47,511 nucleotides of DNA, from NCBI GenBank assembly GCA_017609385.1, contig JAFCEA010000005.1, forward strand, positions 1-47,511. The letters run 5' to 3'. The number at the start of each line of letters is the position of its first letter. Position 1 is the first letter of the stretch. The stretch comes from Candidatus Woesearchaeota archaeon (GTDB lineage: Archaea; Nanobdellota; Nanobdellia; Woesearchaeales; CG1-02-33-12). The notes below the pieces were generated by a model. The model saw only the letters and a list, made by a program, of their open reading frames with translations. It was not told the DNA's origin and did not search any database. The translations under genes were made by a program, and so were the position numbers. Of the stretch, positions 1 to 6,924 are shown in pieces.

Positions 1-139
1 CATAATCATTGTGAAGGTGCTTTTCTGTAAGCTTTTTACCTTCCTCAAATGTTCCAAAAACTTTGTGAAGTTCTAGCCAGAAATTAGGCTTTTTAAAGAT
101 TACGCCATCAAGGTCAAAGCATATCAGTTTGTATTTCAT
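1..139 (-). CDS. HAD-family hydrolase, N-terminal fragment
   Basis: The frame opens with ATG at 139 and runs off the left edge of the window after 46 codons, so only the N-terminus is present. It reads MKYKLICFDLDGVIF, which is HAD motif I: Asp9 would be the phospho-accepting nucleophile and Asp11 the general acid. The family removes phosphate from small metabolites; the substrate cannot be told from this fragment. The following WLELHKVFGTFEEGKK resembles the cap-domain start of phosphoserine-phosphatase-like members. It is divergent from the NUDIX gene, with about 155 bp of AT-rich promoter DNA between them. Confidence 0.8.
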   Translation of the reverse strand, partial: MKYKLICFDLDGVIFKKPNFWLELHKVFGTFEEGKKLTEKHLHNDY

Positions 140-295
140 TCTCAATGCTAAGATTATAACAATCAATTTTATTAATAAAACTTTCTAATTGATTTTACTA
201 TTTCAGATTCCAATAACTTTTTATAATATCTTTATTTTAGCTTGATTATATTATCTTTTTTGGGATAATCATACTATAATATTAAAAAATAAAAG

Positions 296-790
296 GTGGT
301 TAAACTGGAAAACAGGATAAGGGTTGGTGTTTTAATCTTTGAAGATAACAAGATATTATTAGTTAAGCATGTTCACCCTGTAACAGGGTTTAGTTGGTGG
401 GTGCCGCCAGGCGGTGGATTAAAAGGAACTGAATCTGTCTTTGAGTGCGGGGAAAGAGAGGTAAAAGAAGAAACAAACCTCAAGGTAAAATTAGATAAAA
501 TTGCTTATATAAGGCAATTCATTTTTCATCAACAGAAAGAGAATAATATTGATTTATATGTAACTTCCTCAAAGCATAAAGGCAAAAAGTCTATTAAAGG
601 GATTATTGGAAAAGGGGAAGATGAGCACTATATTAAGCAATTAAAATTCTTTTCAAAAACTGAACTTAAGAACATAAGGGTTTTTCCCCCCGTTATAATG
701 GAAGAGATGTGGGAAGACTATAAAAAAGGTTTTCCTACTATTAAATTTCTAGGAGTAGAAGATGACTCAGAACATGGCATAATGGGATAA
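296..790 (+). CDS. NUDIX hydrolase
   Basis: A 164-residue NUDIX-fold protein that would hydrolyse a nucleoside diphosphate linked to another moiety. The Nudix box is visible at about residues 39-63: a glycine, five residues, Glu, seven residues, then REVKEET, matching GX5EX7REUXEEXGU except that the final Gly is Asn. The REVKEE glutamates would bind the metal. Length is typical. The listed start is GTG at 296, but this GTG overlaps a Shine-Dalgarno-like AGGTGG. A CTG at 305 sits at normal spacing in a context like that of the TTG start of the M29 gene at 12690, so the true start is uncertain by three codons. Substrate unknown. Confidence 0.88.
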   Translation: MVKLENRIRVGVLIFEDNKILLVKHVHPVTGFSWWVPPGGGLKGTESVFECGEREVKEETNLKVKLDKIAYIRQFIFHQQKENNIDLYVTSSKHKGKKSIKGIIGKGEDEHYIKQLKFFSKTELKNIRVFPPVIMEEMWEDYKKGFPTIKFLGVEDDSEHGIMG

Positions 791-926
791 TCTTTTATTT
801 GAAAAAAAGTTAATTTAAATGTGTATTCTCCGAAAAATCTCCGAAGTTTTTTAAAAAGATTTATATATACCTGATAATAATCTCATTTTAGTTAATCTTA
901 TAATTAAAGCAAGCAGGTGGGTGATT

Positions 927-2771
927 ATGGCCAAAAAACAAAACAAAAAAAATAATGCTAAAAATATAAAATCAAAAGAAAATGACCAGTTCAAGGAGAT
1001 TGAGTCAAAGCTTCCAAAAGATGCCAAGAAAAAACTAAGGGCAATCAAGTCAAAGCTTGATAAATTTCAAAAAATAGTCTTAAAAAAGTTTGAACAATAC
1101 ATAATAGGCATTGCGCTCCTGCCCCCAAAAAAGCCAGAAAAAGATGAAAAACCTAGTGAGCAGATTAATATTCTTGTCTTGGTTGATGATTCTGACAGCA
1201 AGAGAATGTCTAAGGATGAACTAAAGACAAAACTTTCATCTATTATAGAAGAAATGGCAAAAGATATTGACAAAAATCTTGCACCACAAACAATTATTCT
1301 TTCTGAACTATGGCAGAGCTGTTATGACGGGAAATATGAGCTACTAGAGATGATAGCACTATCTGCTCCAGTTTATGATACAGGAATGCTGTCTGCTATC
1401 AAGATAGCTGAGATCCATAAGTCAATGGTCCTTAAAAAGTTTGAGAAATACATTGTAAGCTATGTTCTTGCAGGCTCTCTTGTTCAAGGCAAAGCAACAC
1501 CTGAATCAGACATTGATGTCTTTATTGTAGTGGATGATACAGACGTCAAAAAGATGACAAGAGCTGAGTTAAAAGATAAATTAAGGGCAATAATAATAAC
1601 AATGGGAATGGAAGCTGGAGAGGTTACAGGAATCAAAAACAAGCTGAATGTCCAGGTCTATATACTTACAGACTTCTGGGATAACATAAAAGAGGCCAAT
1701 CCAATAATATTCACCTTTTTGAGGGACGGAGTTCCATTCTATGACAGAGGAATATTCATGCCATGGAAGCAGCTATTGAAGATGGGCAAGATAAAACCAT
1801 CTGCAGAGGCGATTGATATGTATATGAACAGCGGAGAGCAGATGTTAAAGCATGTGAAGTTTAAGATAAGAGATTTAGGAATGGAAGATACATTCTGGGC
1901 CATCTTAACACCAAGCCAGGCAGCACTTATGCTTTATGGTGTTCCACCTCCAACTCCAAAGGAAACCCCTGAATTGATGAGGCAGCTGTTTGTAAAAAAA
2001 GAAAAAATGCTGGAGGAAAAGTATGTAAAGATACTTGAAAACAACATACAGGTCAGAAAGGATCTTGAGCATGGAAAAGAAAAGAAGCTTAGCGGCAAAG
2101 AAGTAGATGTATTATTAGAAAACGCTGAAAACTATCTGAAAAGAATAAAAAAATTATTCAGCCAGATAGAGAAGATAAAAGAAAAAGAGTCAATGCTCCA
2201 TGTTTATGACACTGTTGTTACAATAATAAGGGATATCCTACGGATTGAGGGAATAGAGAGTGCTAATGATTCAGAGATAGTTAATATATTTGAGAAAGAA
2301 ATAATAAGCAAAGGGAAAATACCTGCAAAGTTCCTAAGAATACTGCATGCTATAATGAAGGCAAAGAAAGATTATGATGAGAAAAAACTGACAAAGGTAG
2401 AGGTAGAGAAGGTTAAAAAGAACTCCCAGGAATTTATCAGATTTATGATTGAGCATATACAAAGAAAAAGGGGCATGGAGATTGAAAGGACAAAGGTAAG
2501 AGTAAAATATGGGGACAAATATGGAGAAGTCCTTTTGCTTGGAAAAAACGCTTACATTATACATGACATTGATCAGGAGGAAAAAAGAATTACTAAAGCA
2601 GAAATACTTCCAAATGGTGGCCTAGGAAAAATCACCAAGAGCTCTCTTGAAGAGCTTGAGAAAGAGCTCTCAAAGATAGAGATTCTATCCAAGGTCTTTA
2701 TAAAAGAGCCAATATTTGAGGACATGAAAAAAATCTTTGGTAAGAATGTAGAGATACTGATTAACTACTGA
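927..2771 (+). CDS. Tandem nucleotidyltransferase-fold protein (Pol beta superfamily)
   Basis: A 614-residue protein with a Lys-rich start and two nucleotidyltransferase-like units. The second (about residues 165-300) has the signature GSLVQGKATPESDIDVFIV, that is GS followed by DxD metal ligands. The first (about 45-160) has the same downstream pattern (NILVLVDDSD, Ser/Lys-rich helix) but no GS motif and a Pro/Lys loop instead, so it looks catalytically dead. A helical region (about 340-520) and a small C-terminal beta domain follow. ATG 927 is preferred to GTG 921 because GGTGAT lies just upstream. The family includes nucleotide-adding and minimal nucleotidyltransferase proteins; the substrate is unknown. 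Confidence 0.7.
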   Translation: MAKKQNKKNNAKNIKSKENDQFKEIESKLPKDAKKKLRAIKSKLDKFQKIVLKKFEQYIIGIALLPPKKPEKDEKPSEQINILVLVDDSDSKRMSKDELKTKLSSIIEEMAKDIDKNLAPQTIILSELWQSCYDGKYELLEMIALSAPVYDTGMLSAIKIAEIHKSMVLKKFEKYIVSYVLAGSLVQGKATPESDIDVFIVVDDTDVKKMTRAELKDKLRAIIITMGMEAGEVTGIKNKLNVQVYILTDFWDNIKEANPIIFTFLRDGVPFYDRGIFMPWKQLLKMGKIKPSAEAIDMYMNSGEQMLKHVKFKIRDLGMEDTFWAILTPSQAALMLYGVPPPTPKETPELMRQLFVKKEKMLEEKYVKILENNIQVRKDLEHGKEKKLSGKEVDVLLENAENYLKRIKKLFSQIEKIKEKESMLHVYDTVVTIIRDILRIEGIESANDSEIVNIFEKEIISKGKIPAKFLRILHAIMKAKKDYDEKKLTKVEVEKVKKNSQEFIRFMIEHIQRKRGMEIERTKVRVKYGDKYGEVLLLGKNAYIIHDIDQEEKRITKAEILPNGGLGKITKSSLEELEKELSKIEILSKVFIKEPIFEDMKKIFGKNVEILINY

Positions 2772-2865
2772 TTTAACCTTTTTTGATTATATTCTTTGTT
2801 ATATATTTTCTATTTTACTTAAGTTTATTAATCAGAAAGATATCTTATTATTATTAGGGGTTTAG

Positions 2866-3429
2866 ATGAGATTAAAATACAAGACAGGTTATAAAATATG
2901 TGATGCCATGACAAAAAAGCCTGTTTCTGTTTCACCAGAAACTTCTATTGAAGAATGTGCTTTGAAGATGAGGGACAATCACATAGGAAGCCTTGTTATA
3001 ACAAAGGAGTCTAAACTTCTTGGCATATTGTCTGACAGGGATATTGTAAGGAGGGTTATTGCAAAAGGACTAAACCCTAAAGAATTAAAGGCTGAAGAAG
3101 TAATGATAAAAAAAGTCATAACAATTGGTCCTGAAAAAGATATTTATGATGCTCTCAAAAAGATGAAGGACAACGATGTAAGGCACCTTCCTGTTATGAA
3201 TAAAAAAGAGATGATTGGCTTGCTTACATTAAAAGACATACTCAAAATACAGCCAGAGTTATTTGAGCTAATGGTTGAGAAGTTTGAGCTGAGAGAAGAA
3301 TCAAGAAAACCTATATTTGGCGGCCCAATATCAGAAGGCATATGCGAGGCTTGCGGTTTTCCATCCACAAACTTAAGGGAAATTGAGGGCTCATTTCTTT
3401 GCACACGGTGTGCATCCAAAAAGCTTTAG
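2866..3429 (+). CDS. CBS-pair protein with C-terminal zinc ribbon
   Basis: 187 residues. Two CBS domains (about residues 10-65 and 78-130) form a Bateman module, seen in MTKKPVSVSPETSIEECA and GILSDRDIVRR, then VMIKKVITIGPEKDI and LPVMNKKEMIGLLTLKDIL. CBS pairs bind adenine nucleotides or SAM. The C-terminus has CEAC and CTRC pairs, a treble-clef or rubredoxin-like zinc ribbon, so the protein may couple nucleotide sensing to nucleic acid or protein binding. ATG 2866 follows GGGG at a suitable distance. It is followed by tRNA-Leu. The target it regulates cannot be inferred from the neighbours. Confidence 0.85.
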   Translation: MRLKYKTGYKICDAMTKKPVSVSPETSIEECALKMRDNHIGSLVITKESKLLGILSDRDIVRRVIAKGLNPKELKAEEVMIKKVITIGPEKDIYDALKKMKDNDVRHLPVMNKKEMIGLLTLKDILKIQPELFELMVEKFELREESRKPIFGGPISEGICEACGFPSTNLREIEGSFLCTRCASKKL

Positions 3430-3434
3430 AAACC

Positions 3435-3444
3435 TTTAAATATA
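3435..3444 (+). promoter_or_regulatory. TATA box of tRNA-Leu
   Basis: TTTAAATATA lies about 30 bp upstream of the first base of tRNA-Leu, the usual archaeal TATA-to-start distance. The same TTTAAATA element precedes tRNA-Val and tRNA-Pro in this window. Confidence 0.7.
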
Positions 3445-3470
3445 TTCTATTTTTCTGTTCTATCTATCTT

Positions 3471-3580
3471 GCGGGGGTAGCAAAGTCTGGTCAAATGCGC
3501 AGGACTTAAGACTAAATATAATTACAAGGCAGAAATCCTGTCTCTTAGTGAGTCCATGGGTTCAAATCCCATCCCCCGCA
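3471..3580 (+). tRNA. tRNA-Leu(TAA) with intron
   Basis: A class II tRNA. The acceptor stem GCGGGGG (3471-3477) pairs with CCCCCGC (3573-3579); the discriminator is A3580 and CCA is not encoded. The D-arm contains CTGGTCAAA as in archaeal tRNA-Leu. The anticodon stem CAGGA (3500-3504) pairs with TCCTG (3536-3540) and the anticodon is TAA (3507-3509). The long variable arm contains a CTC/GAG stem, and the T-arm ATGGG/CCCAT encloses TTCAAAT, an uninterrupted T-loop. A 24-nt intron interrupts the anticodon loop. Type II shape, A73 and the D-loop favour Leu over Ser. Confidence 0.9.
3511..3534 (+). other. tRNA-Leu intron, about position 37/38
   Basis: Removing these 24 nt gives the standard loop CTTAAGA between perfect anticodon stems. 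Unlike the introns in tRNA-Val and tRNA-Pro, the central BHB helix is imperfect: only two of the four expected pairs form (C3505-G3532, T3506-A3531). The exact boundary could be shifted by one base because A3511 and A3535 are interchangeable. Confidence 0.65.
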
Positions 3581-3621
3581 TAAATAGTTCTGAAGAATAT
3601 GTAATTAATGCAATATTCTGA

Positions 3622-5238
3622 TTAGTAAGAATTTCTAGGGTGCCCCCTTTTATAACCCATATAAAGAGCAGAAAGTAAAACAAAAATAAAAAATATTCCA
3701 ATCGGGATCATAAGTGAACGTATGGAAAAAGTATATTTTCTTGATTTAATCCACTCTTTTAAACTAATATTTAGTTTTGCAGGAGGATTATCTGCCTCTT
3801 CTTTTGTTATATTTGTTTCATTTATTATTGGGGGGACTACTTCTGTTCTTCCAACAACTGTAACAATTTTTTCTTGGTTTGCTTCTAATATTTGATTATA
3901 CTCAGATTCATATATAATTCTTAAATTTATTGAATAATTTTTTTTACCCACAACATCTGGAGCTGTGAAATATATATCATCGATTTTTTTATATTTTAAT
4001 GGTTTTAAATTACCTATTTTTTCTGTTATTTTTATAAAATTGGGCAGGTCACTTTCTATTATTACTTCTATATTTTTAAATGAATGTATTGGGCTTGGAT
4101 TCTTTATCTTTACTGAAATATTTGATTTTTCAGAACTTAACACCTCTTTATTAACTTTAGAGTCTATAGATAATGTCTTTCCATAAATATTTAGGCTTAT
4201 TGATTTCTCAACTTCTTTCCTAATATTATTAATTACAAATGAGGCTTTTGGCTTTAATGTATGATTTCCTATGTATTTACTTTTTAATTTTATATTGAAT
4301 AGTTTAGTCTCTCCTTTAGCTAGTTTACCTTCCCAGCTTAATTCCTTGTAATCTTGTATTAGGTATTTTGGTGGTGTTGATATGTCTAGTTCATTAGGTA
4401 TTGTTATTTTAAATGAGGTTATGGTAATGCTATTGTTATTATTTATATTTGTTAAGTTAATGTTTAGATTAGCCTCTTGACCCAACTTTACTTCATTCTT
4501 ATCCAGTGTTAAAATCATATTCAGTTGATAATCAGGGATAGTTATTGTTGAGGTATCAGAATGACTTTCTACTATTTTAACTCCATTGTTATAGCTTATA
4601 GATGCCCGCGATTTAAAGGTAGTGTTCTGCAATGCCTTGATTTTATAAGAGCATCTTTTTTCCATACCTCCCCTTAGGCTACCATGCCATTTAACAGTTC
4701 TGTGTGTACTGTTAGCATATGCAACACAATCTGATATTTGTGTAATCGCAAATGAAGAAGGGATAGGGTCTGAATAAACAATGTTAGTAGCTTCTACATT
4801 TCCTGTGTTTTTTAGGGTTACCTCTATTTTTGTCTGTTCATTAATCAAGAACTCTGTAGTTCCAACTGTTCTTGTTAATTCAATTTCTGTGGTTTCTAAA
4901 AGAAACGAGTATATTTTAATAGATGCCTTATATATATCATCATCTAATGTTGTGTTATGATACCAAAACTCTGAGTTAGTAACACATAACTCATAGTTTT
5001 CCGTGGTTTCACATGAGTCATTCTTTACAATAACATATGAATTAGTTGGTAAAGTAATAATTACCCTGTCATGGGCAGAGCTTAAACTAAAACTAAATAT
5101 TTCATTACTTATATTAATTGTATTTATTTGATTAGAATAAATAGTTCCAGAGTAGATTTCCTTTTCATCTACAGCATATGTAGATGGAATTATAATTAAT
5201 AACATAAGTGCTATATATATAAAAACCTCTTTTTGCAT
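3622..5238 (-). CDS. Surface protein with DUF11/CARDB-like repeats, C-terminally anchored
   Basis: A secreted, membrane-anchored protein of about 538 residues. It has an N-terminal signal segment (FIYIALMLLIIIPSTYA), then several beta-sandwich repeats of the DUF11/CARDB kind (for example VTLKNTGNVEATN), and a single C-terminal membrane helix (MIPIGIFFIFVLLSALYMG) followed by a short basic tail. Many Asn-x-Ser/Thr sites would allow N-glycosylation. ATG at 5238 is preferred to ATG at 5250 because a TATA-like stretch (5251-5270 on the other strand) would place transcription initiation near 5240. The role is probably envelope structure or adhesion; the partner is unknown. Confidence 0.72.
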   Translation of the reverse strand: MQKEVFIYIALMLLIIIPSTYAVDEKEIYSGTIYSNQINTINISNEIFSFSLSSAHDRVIITLPTNSYVIVKNDSCETTENYELCVTNSEFWYHNTTLDDDIYKASIKIYSFLLETTEIELTRTVGTTEFLINEQTKIEVTLKNTGNVEATNIVYSDPIPSSFAITQISDCVAYANSTHRTVKWHGSLRGGMEKRCSYKIKALQNTTFKSRASISYNNGVKIVESHSDTSTITIPDYQLNMILTLDKNEVKLGQEANLNINLTNINNNNSITITSFKITIPNELDISTPPKYLIQDYKELSWEGKLAKGETKLFNIKLKSKYIGNHTLKPKASFVINNIRKEVEKSISLNIYGKTLSIDSKVNKEVLSSEKSNISVKIKNPSPIHSFKNIEVIIESDLPNFIKITEKIGNLKPLKYKKIDDIYFTAPDVVGKKNYSINLRIIYESEYNQILEANQEKIVTVVGRTEVVPPIINETNITKEEADNPPAKLNISLKEWIKSRKYTFSIRSLMIPIGIFFIFVLLSALYMGYKRGHPRNSY

Positions 5239-5444
5239 ATCATAATACATAATATAAATAGTATAAAAAACCTTTTGTTATTTAGCTTTTTCTTCAGCTA
5301 TTAATTGCTGTTTAGTCTCTTCTTAAAAACAATTAGGAGATAACGGTCATTCGCTTTGGTTAATAGTACCATTTTTTAGTAATGTTTTTAAATAATGATA
5401 AAATTCCTTAATATTTATAGCGTGATGTGTATATGGTGATAAAA

Positions 5445-6557
5445 ATGATGAAAACAAAAACATTGAAAATTATTGTATTAATGTTTTTAATTAATACACT
5501 ATTTGTAACAGCATCAATAGACTCTAGCTATAAATGTAAGGAAAGAAATTGTATGGAAGGCACAGAAATAGATTTTACTGTAAACATATACAATAACATC
5601 AACAAAAGCATCAATGTAGGTGATGTATACATAAAAGATAGGGATTATGGTACTGTTCTTGGATTTGACATTAGTGAGGATGTAGTTTTAGGTCCAGATG
5701 AGGTTCATAGCTTTAACTTCACAAGTCTGGTTAAAGCTCCAACAAAGGGCTATACATTTTACTATGTTCCGTGTTTTAAGATGTCTTATGCTAATAAACC
5801 AGAAGAGGTTTTTAATATATGTGGTAAGACTGTGAAAAGTTTTACAGTTCTTCCATTGTCAAAGATTGAGTGCAAAGAGGATTCTGAGTGTGAAGAGGAT
5901 GAATACTGCAACACGTTCAGTATTTACAAATGCAGGAAACTGGAATGCAATCCTAATGAAACTGCAGTTAATCATTCATGTGTTTTATCAGAGCCAAAAA
6001 AAGTAGTTATCATTAACTGGAGAAATGTTATATTAACAGCAGGATTTATTGTTTTGGCTGTTATTTTATTGTTTTTGTTTATAGGAAGAAAACAAAAGTA
6101 TGGAAGTGAGGATTATGTGGATATGACTACTGAATTCACTGAAGAGAAAGAAACCACTAAAGAAGAGAAGTTAGATAAGGAGTATAAAAAGATTGAAGAA
6201 TCCTTTAGAGAATTAAAAGAAGATAAACCTAAAAAAGATGAAGAGAATAAAGAAATTAAGGAACTTACTCAAGAACCTAAACAAGAAAAAGCTGAAAAAG
6301 ATGAAGAAAAGGATCATAAAAAGGATGTTGGGAGGGATGAAGAAATTAAAAAAAAGAAAACTAAACCTAAAAAGAACAACAAAAAGAAATATAAGCGCGT
6401 AAAGCAAAATAAAACTTATGACGCAGTTCCAGACTATGTGGTAGATGAGCAAAAAGAGGAAACTAAAAAAACAGATCAGGAAATAGAAGACAAAGACATA
6501 GAAATTATGGATTACAGCGGTTATGAAGATGATGATGAAAGTAAAGATATATTATAA
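5445..6557 (+). CDS. Cys-containing surface protein with membrane helix and charged cytoplasmic tail
   Basis: About 370 residues. A signal peptide (KIIVLMFLINTLFVTAS) is followed by an extracellular domain with a Cys-rich motif (CKEDSECEEDEYCN, then further Cys), one membrane helix (LTAGFIVLAVILLFLFIG, near residues 200-217), and a very Lys/Glu-rich tail of roughly 150 residues that would lie in the cytoplasm. Upstream ATG/GTG codons (5427-5438) are rejected because GGTGAT at 5435-5440 is a Shine-Dalgarno site four bases before ATG 5445. A TTTTTAAATAA box lies near 5385. It is divergent from the preceding surface protein. Function unknown. Confidence 0.7.
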   Translation: MMKTKTLKIIVLMFLINTLFVTASIDSSYKCKERNCMEGTEIDFTVNIYNNINKSINVGDVYIKDRDYGTVLGFDISEDVVLGPDEVHSFNFTSLVKAPTKGYTFYYVPCFKMSYANKPEEVFNICGKTVKSFTVLPLSKIECKEDSECEEDEYCNTFSIYKCRKLECNPNETAVNHSCVLSEPKKVVIINWRNVILTAGFIVLAVILLFLFIGRKQKYGSEDYVDMTTEFTEEKETTKEEKLDKEYKKIEESFRELKEDKPKKDEENKEIKELTQEPKQEKAEKDEEKDHKKDVGRDEEIKKKKTKPKKNNKKKYKRVKQNKTYDAVPDYVVDEQKEETKKTDQEIEDKDIEIMDYSGYEDDDESKDIL

Positions 6558-6576
6558 TTACATAAATTTTATTAAT

Positions 6577-6649
6577 GCCCCGGTGGCTTAGTGGCTATAG
6601 CGCCACCTTGGTAAGGTGGAGGTCGCGAGTTCAACTCTCGCTCGGGGCT
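6577..6649 (+). tRNA. tRNA-Thr(GGT), no intron
   Basis: A complete class I cloverleaf. Acceptor GCCCCGG (6577-6583) pairs with TCGGGGC (6642-6648); the discriminator is T6649, as usual for archaeal tRNA-Thr. The anticodon stem CCACC/GGTGG encloses TTGGTAA, giving anticodon GGT (6610-6612). The T-arm GCGAG/CTCGC has an intact 7-base loop TTCAACT. CCA is not encoded. A run of T (6650-6654) directly follows and probably terminates transcription. A TATATTATAAT box overlaps the end of the preceding gene about 24 bp upstream. Confidence 0.95.
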
Positions 6650-6662
6650 TTTTTACACAACA

Positions 6663-6670
6663 TTTAAATA
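6663..6670 (+). promoter_or_regulatory. TATA box of tRNA-Val
   Basis: TTTAAATA ends 26 bp before the first base of tRNA-Val, matching the element and spacing at tRNA-Leu and tRNA-Pro. Confidence 0.7.
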
Positions 6671-6733
6671 TTAATTCTAATCTTATATTTTTAGTTGGGC
6701 CTGTGATCTAGTGGCTATGATGTCACCTTGACG

Positions 6734-6750
6734 ATTTAAAAAAATCAAAA
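6734..6750 (+). other. tRNA-Val intron 1 at 37/38 (17 nt)
   Basis: A textbook BHB. The central helix is T6728-A6748, T6729-A6747, G6730-C6746, A6731-T6745. The 5' bulge is C6732 G6733 | A6734 and the 3' bulge is A6749 A6750 | T6751, each cut after its second base. The distal helix is T6735-T6737 with A6742-A6744. This intron has the same length as intron 1 of tRNA-Pro. Confidence 0.9.
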
Positions 6751-6772
6751 TGGTGAATATCCCCGGTTCGAA

Positions 6773-6908
6773 CAGCTTCTTGCTAAGCTGGCACGCAAAT
6801 GGTTACGCTCATTTGATACGCAAAGAGCGACATTCAATTGCTCTGCAATTGAAGTCCCTCACGCTCGCTAGCGCTCGCGAAAGTTAGAGCTCGCAAGTGC
6901 TTTGAAAG
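6773..6908 (+). other. tRNA-Val intron 2 in the T-loop at 59/60 (136 nt)
   Basis: Removal restores T-loop TTCGAAT and a 5-bp T-stem. A BHB forms from exon and intron. The central helix is T6767-A6906, T6768-A6905, C6769-G6904, G6770.T6903. The 5' bulge is A6771 A6772 | C6773 and the 3' bulge is A6907 G6908 | T6909, so both predicted cuts fall exactly at the deduced borders. Distal pairing is possible between AGC (6774-6776) and GCT (6899-6901), then between CTTGC (6779-6783) and GCAAG (6893-6897). The interior holds a 66-nt core shared with the tRNA-Pro intron and strong local hairpins. Confidence 0.85.
6796..6861 (+). repeat. 66-nt core shared by the two T-loop introns, copy 1
   Basis: Identical to 43432-43497 except for one base (C here, T there) that lies in a hairpin loop. 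It contains hairpin CAAATG/CATTTG around an 8-base loop, a short CGC/GCG hairpin, and a 9-bp hairpin TTCAATTGC/GCAATTGAA closing a 3-base loop. Sequence outside the core is not conserved between the two introns except for the last bases, GAAAG. Confidence 0.93.
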
Positions 6909-6924
6909 TCCGGGTGGGCCCATG

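Larger units (their letters stand above)
6697..6922 (+). tRNA. tRNA-Val(GAC) with two introns, one in the T-loop
   Basis: Acceptor GGGCCTG (6697-6703) pairs with TGGGCCC (6915-6921) with two GU pairs; the discriminator is A6922. The D-arm is 6706-6721 and the anticodon stem is TCACC (6723-6727)/GGTGA (6752-6756) with anticodon GAC (6730-6732). T-stem CCCGG (6762-6766) pairs with CCGGG (6910-6914). Two insertions must be removed to form a tRNA: 17 nt at 37/38 and 136 nt at 59/60. Both junctions fit a strict BHB. After splicing the gene gives a normal 73-nt tRNA with T-loop TTCGAAT. The gene lies 111 bp upstream of the D-lactate dehydrogenase start. Confidence 0.9.

Noticed and set aside
3471..3580. 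Reading the class II tRNA as tRNA-Ser(TGA) with another splice junction
   Set aside because: The alternative junction gives TGA, but the discriminator A, acceptor stem and D-loop match archaeal tRNA-Leu, and CTTAAGA is the normal Leu loop.
6796..6861. Shared intron core as a C/D or H/ACA guide RNA
   Set aside because: No C box/D box pair was found and the ACA after a 3-bp CGC/GCG stem is too weak to support an H/ACA guide.
6773..6908. T-loop insertions as group I introns
   Set aside because: Only 136 and 95 nt, with no room for the P3-P7 core; a strict BHB explains both borders.
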